This document shows positions 4,875 through 6,941 of a stretch of DNA of 6,941 nucleotides, piece by piece. This DNA is from Bordetella sp. (lineage in GTDB: Bacteria; Pseudomonadota; Gammaproteobacteria; Burkholderiales; Burkholderiaceae_B): the NCBI GenBank assembly GCA_027450125.1, contig DAIDKG010000419.1, positions 1 to 6,941 on the forward strand, given 5' to 3'. The notes below the pieces were generated by a model. The model was not told the DNA's origin and did not search any database. It saw only the letters and a list, made by a program, of their open reading frames with translations. Position 1 is the first letter of the stretch. Each line of letters opens with the position of its first letter. Position numbers and translations under genes: made by a program.

Positions 4875-6686
4875 ATGGCAGCCGCAACTCTCATTACCCT
4901 CACCGACGTCCAACTGGCCTACGGCCACCATCCGCTGCTCGATCACGCCGATTTTTCCATCCAGCAAGGCGAGCGCATCGGCCTCATCGGCCGCAACGGC
5001 GCCGGCAAATCCTCGCTATTGAAACTGCTCGACGGCCGCACGCAGCCTGACGACGGCGACCTCGCCCGCAGCGCGGGCCTGCGCGTCGCCACGGTCGAAC
5101 AGGAGCCCGATCTCGATGAAAGCGCCACTATCTACGACGTGGTCTGCAAACCCGAGGCCCATGCCGAAGACTGGGCCCGCCCGGCCCGCGTGCGCGCCAC
5201 GCTCGATCGATTGGGCCTGCCCGGCGATCTCGTCGTCTCCGGCCTCTCAGGCGGCATGCGCAAGCGCGTGGCATTGGCCCGCGCACTGGCCGATGATCCC
5301 GACCTGCTCTTGCTCGACGAACCCACCAACCACCTGGACTTCGACGGCATCGCCTGGCTCGAAACCCTGTGGCGCCACTGGAAGGGCGCAGCCGTCATCA
5401 TCACGCACGACCGGCGCTTTCTCGACGCCATCGCCACCCGCATCGTCGAACTGGACCGCGGCAAGCTGTTGAGCTTTCCCGGCAATTTTTCGCAATGGCA
5501 GGAACGCAAAGCACAATGGCTGGAATCGGAGCGGCTCGAACAGGCCCGCTTCGACAAACTGCTGGCCCAGGAAGAAGTCTGGATCCGTAAAGGAATCGAA
5601 GCGCGCCGCACCCGCAACGAAGGCCGTGTGCGCCGTCTGGAGCATCTGCGCGTCGAGCGCGCCGAGCGCCGCGAGCGCGTCGGCAACGTCAACCTGGCCC
5701 TGGCTGAAGGCCAGCGCTCGGGCAAGCTGGTGGCAGAGCTCAAGCACGTCACCAAGTCCTACGGCGAGCGCTGCATCGTCCACGACTACTCCACCACCAT
5801 TTTGCGTGGCGACCGCATCGGCCTGGTCGGCCCCAACGGCGCCGGCAAGACAACCCTGCTGCGCATCATCCTGGGCCTGCTCGAGCCCGACAGCGGCACT
5901 GTGAAACTGGGCACCAACATCTCGGTCGCCTACTTCGACCAGATGCGCGAACAGCTCGACGAGAACGCCGTTCTGGCCGACGTCATCAGTCCCGGCAGCG
6001 AATGGGTGGAGATCGGCGGCACCCGCAAGCACATCATGAGCTACCTGGGCGATTTCCTGTTTTCGCCTGCGCGCGCCGGTTCTCCGGTGAAAAGCCTGTC
6101 GGGCGGCGAACGCGCCCGCCTCCTGCTCGCCCGCCTCTTCGCCCGCCCCGCCAACGTGCTGGTCCTGGACGAACCGACCAACGACCTCGACATCGAGACT
6201 CTGGAGCTGCTGGAAGAGCTGCTGCAGGAGTACACAGGAACCGTCCTGCTGGTCAGCCACGACCGAGCCTTCCTCAACAACGTGGTCACGCAAACCATTG
6301 CCAGCGAAGGCGATGGCGAATGGCGCGATTACGTCGGCGGCTACGACGAGTGGATAGCGCAGCGTCCGGCGCGCGCCGACGACACCGCCAAGCCCGCCGC
6401 CGGCAAGCCCGAACCTGCGCCCAGGGCAGAACCACGTGCCAAGCCTGCCCGCGCGGCCCGCCTGAGTTCCTGGGAAGAGCGTGAGCTGAACGAACTCCCC
6501 GATGCCATAGCAGCGATCGAAGCCGCGCAGTCCGCGCTATCGGAGAAACTTGCCGACGGTAGCCTCTATCACCAGGCTCCCGAAGAAGCCGCGAGCATCA
6601 ATGCGCAATTGGAAAAACTGCACACCGAGCTGGAGGAGAAATTCGCGCGCTGGGAAGCGCTGGAAGCCAAGCGTGAAGCGTCTTGA
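4875..6686 (+). CDS. uup: ABC-F family ATPase Uup
   Basis: This is a cytoplasmic ABC-F protein with no membrane domain. The family binds ribosomes, and Uup is linked to ribosome function and to DNA stability (transposon excision, branched DNA). It is 603 residues long, near the 635 of E. coli Uup. ATPase domain 1 has Walker A GRNGAGKS (39-46, Lys45), signature LSGGM (124-128), Walker B Asp148/Glu149 and His178. An interdomain linker rich in Arg, Glu and Gln follows, about 205-283. Domain 2 has Walker A GPNGAGKT (319-326, Lys325), signature LSGGE (from 408), Walker B Asp432/Glu433 and His462. An Ala/Pro/Lys-rich tether (about 496-529) leads to the charged C-terminal coiled coil (about 530-603) that distinguishes Uup from EttA-like members. 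The start is the ATG giving MAAATLITLTDV, where family similarity begins. In-frame starts at 4743 and 4788 are less likely, since 4743 lies inside rnpB. No strong ribosome-binding site is seen. Confidence 0.93.
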   Translation: MAAATLITLTDVQLAYGHHPLLDHADFSIQQGERIGLIGRNGAGKSSLLKLLDGRTQPDDGDLARSAGLRVATVEQEPDLDESATIYDVVCKPEAHAEDWARPARVRATLDRLGLPGDLVVSGLSGGMRKRVALARALADDPDLLLLDEPTNHLDFDGIAWLETLWRHWKGAAVIITHDRRFLDAIATRIVELDRGKLLSFPGNFSQWQERKAQWLESERLEQARFDKLLAQEEVWIRKGIEARRTRNEGRVRRLEHLRVERAERRERVGNVNLALAEGQRSGKLVAELKHVTKSYGERCIVHDYSTTILRGDRIGLVGPNGAGKTTLLRIILGLLEPDSGTVKLGTNISVAYFDQMREQLDENAVLADVISPGSEWVEIGGTRKHIMSYLGDFLFSPARAGSPVKSLSGGERARLLLARLFARPANVLVLDEPTNDLDIETLELLEELLQEYTGTVLLVSHDRAFLNNVVTQTIASEGDGEWRDYVGGYDEWIAQRPARADDTAKPAAGKPEPAPRAEPRAKPARAARLSSWEERELNELPDAIAAIEAAQSALSEKLADGSLYHQAPEEAASINAQLEKLHTELEEKFARWEALEAKREAS

Positions 6687-6734
6687 GTCTTGGCATCGCG
6701 TTGAGTTTGTGTTCTTGATCCGCCGTCGGCAGCA

Positions 6735-6767
6735 CTGCGGGAGTTCCGATGCATCGGAATTGCGCAG
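6735..6767. other. Hairpin-forming inverted repeat downstream of uup
   Basis: A perfect 16-bp palindrome, TTCCGATGCATCGGAA (6744-6759), is flanked by outer arms CTGCG (6735-6739) and CGCAG (6763-6767). Together they form a long stem with a small internal loop. It lies between uup and the convergent gene at the right edge. No T tract follows on either strand, so it is not a typical intrinsic terminator. It could still protect transcript 3' ends, stall transcription or bind a protein dimer. The structure is seen; the role is unknown. Confidence 0.5.
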
Positions 6768-6807
6768 GGCAACTGCGGCGTCTTAAGACCTCGACAACCA
6801 ATGCAAC

Positions 6808-6941
6808 TCAAGAACCCGGCACCATCCGCCACTTGAGAGACTCGCCGGCCGCCAACGGCACCAGCGTCGCATCTCCGAACGCCACTTCCGTCGGAATCGG
6901 ATACTCGCCGCGCTCCAGCGTCAAGGTCCCCGCATTGCGCG
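6808..6941 (-). CDS. Unidentified protein, C-terminal fragment
   Basis: Reading the minus strand from the window edge, an open frame of 44 complete codons including the TGA at 6810-6808 encodes the last 43 residues of a protein whose start lies beyond the window. The tail includes segments such as TLTLERGEYPIPTE and TLVPLAAGESLKW and ends RMVPGS. Third positions are mostly G or C, as in the other genes here, and the alternating polar/hydrophobic pattern suggests beta strands. I do not recognise the family and propose no function. It converges on uup, with 121 bp between the two stop codons. The competing minus-strand frame over the same bases is Cys- and Arg-rich and looks like a shadow. Confidence 0.5.
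   Translation of the reverse strand, partial: RNAGTLTLERGEYPIPTEVAFGDATLVPLAAGESLKWRMVPGS

Noticed and set aside
5247..6293. Long minus-strand open frame (348 codons) opposite uup
   Set aside because: It lies fully antisense to the conserved ABC-F domains. Its composition is what reverse-reading of GC-rich codons gives, and no motif is visible.
1..6941. CRISPR array, tRNA, insertion sequence, prophage or toxin-antitoxin genes
   Set aside because: I looked on both strands and saw no regularly spaced long repeats, tRNA cloverleaf, transposase motifs or terminal inverted repeats.

Overview
The window is GC-rich chromosomal DNA that most resembles a betaproteobacterium of the Alcaligenaceae (Bordetella/Achromobacter type). 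This rests on the MraZ, RsmH and Uup protein sequences, the class-A RNase P RNA, and strong GC bias at third codon positions. The assignment comes from recognising families, not from a database search. No mobile element, CRISPR array, tRNA or phage gene is visible, and the region looks like ordinary core genome with one less-studied three-gene cluster in the middle.

Layout. (1) Positions 1-720, minus strand: the head of the division and cell-wall (dcw) cluster. It holds the first 55 codons of rsmH, cut by the window edge, then complete mraZ. Upstream of mraZ is a promoter whose -10 runs into four MraZ-box-like repeats spaced exactly 10 bp apart. (2) About 698-941: an intergenic stretch with an AT-rich island (about 62% AT over 721-870) separating the dcw promoter from the divergent genes. 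(3) 942-4294, plus strand: three closely spaced genes for an exported SGNH/GDSL hydrolase, an exported YVTN-type beta-propeller protein and a membrane-bound fatty acid hydroxylase/sterol desaturase family enzyme. They are probably co-transcribed. (4) 4308-4336: a perfect hairpin flanked by A and T tracts, able to terminate transcription from both sides. (5) 4352-4760, minus strand: rnpB, the RNase P RNA, with a perfect 12-bp P1 helix closing its two ends. (6) 4761-4874: a short divergent promoter region. (7) 4875-6686, plus strand: uup, a complete ABC-F ATPase with two full ATPase sites and the Uup-type C-terminal domain. (8) 6687-6941: a hairpin, then the C-terminal 43 codons of an unidentified minus-strand gene that runs off the window.

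How it fits together. mraZ and rsmH start the dcw operon, and MraZ very likely represses its own promoter. rnpB and uup are RNA- and translation-related housekeeping genes transcribed divergently from a region of about 115 bp. The hydrolase, propeller and hydroxylase genes look like a small envelope or lipid-modification cluster. Its substrate cannot be read from the sequence, and it is the least-understood part of the window.
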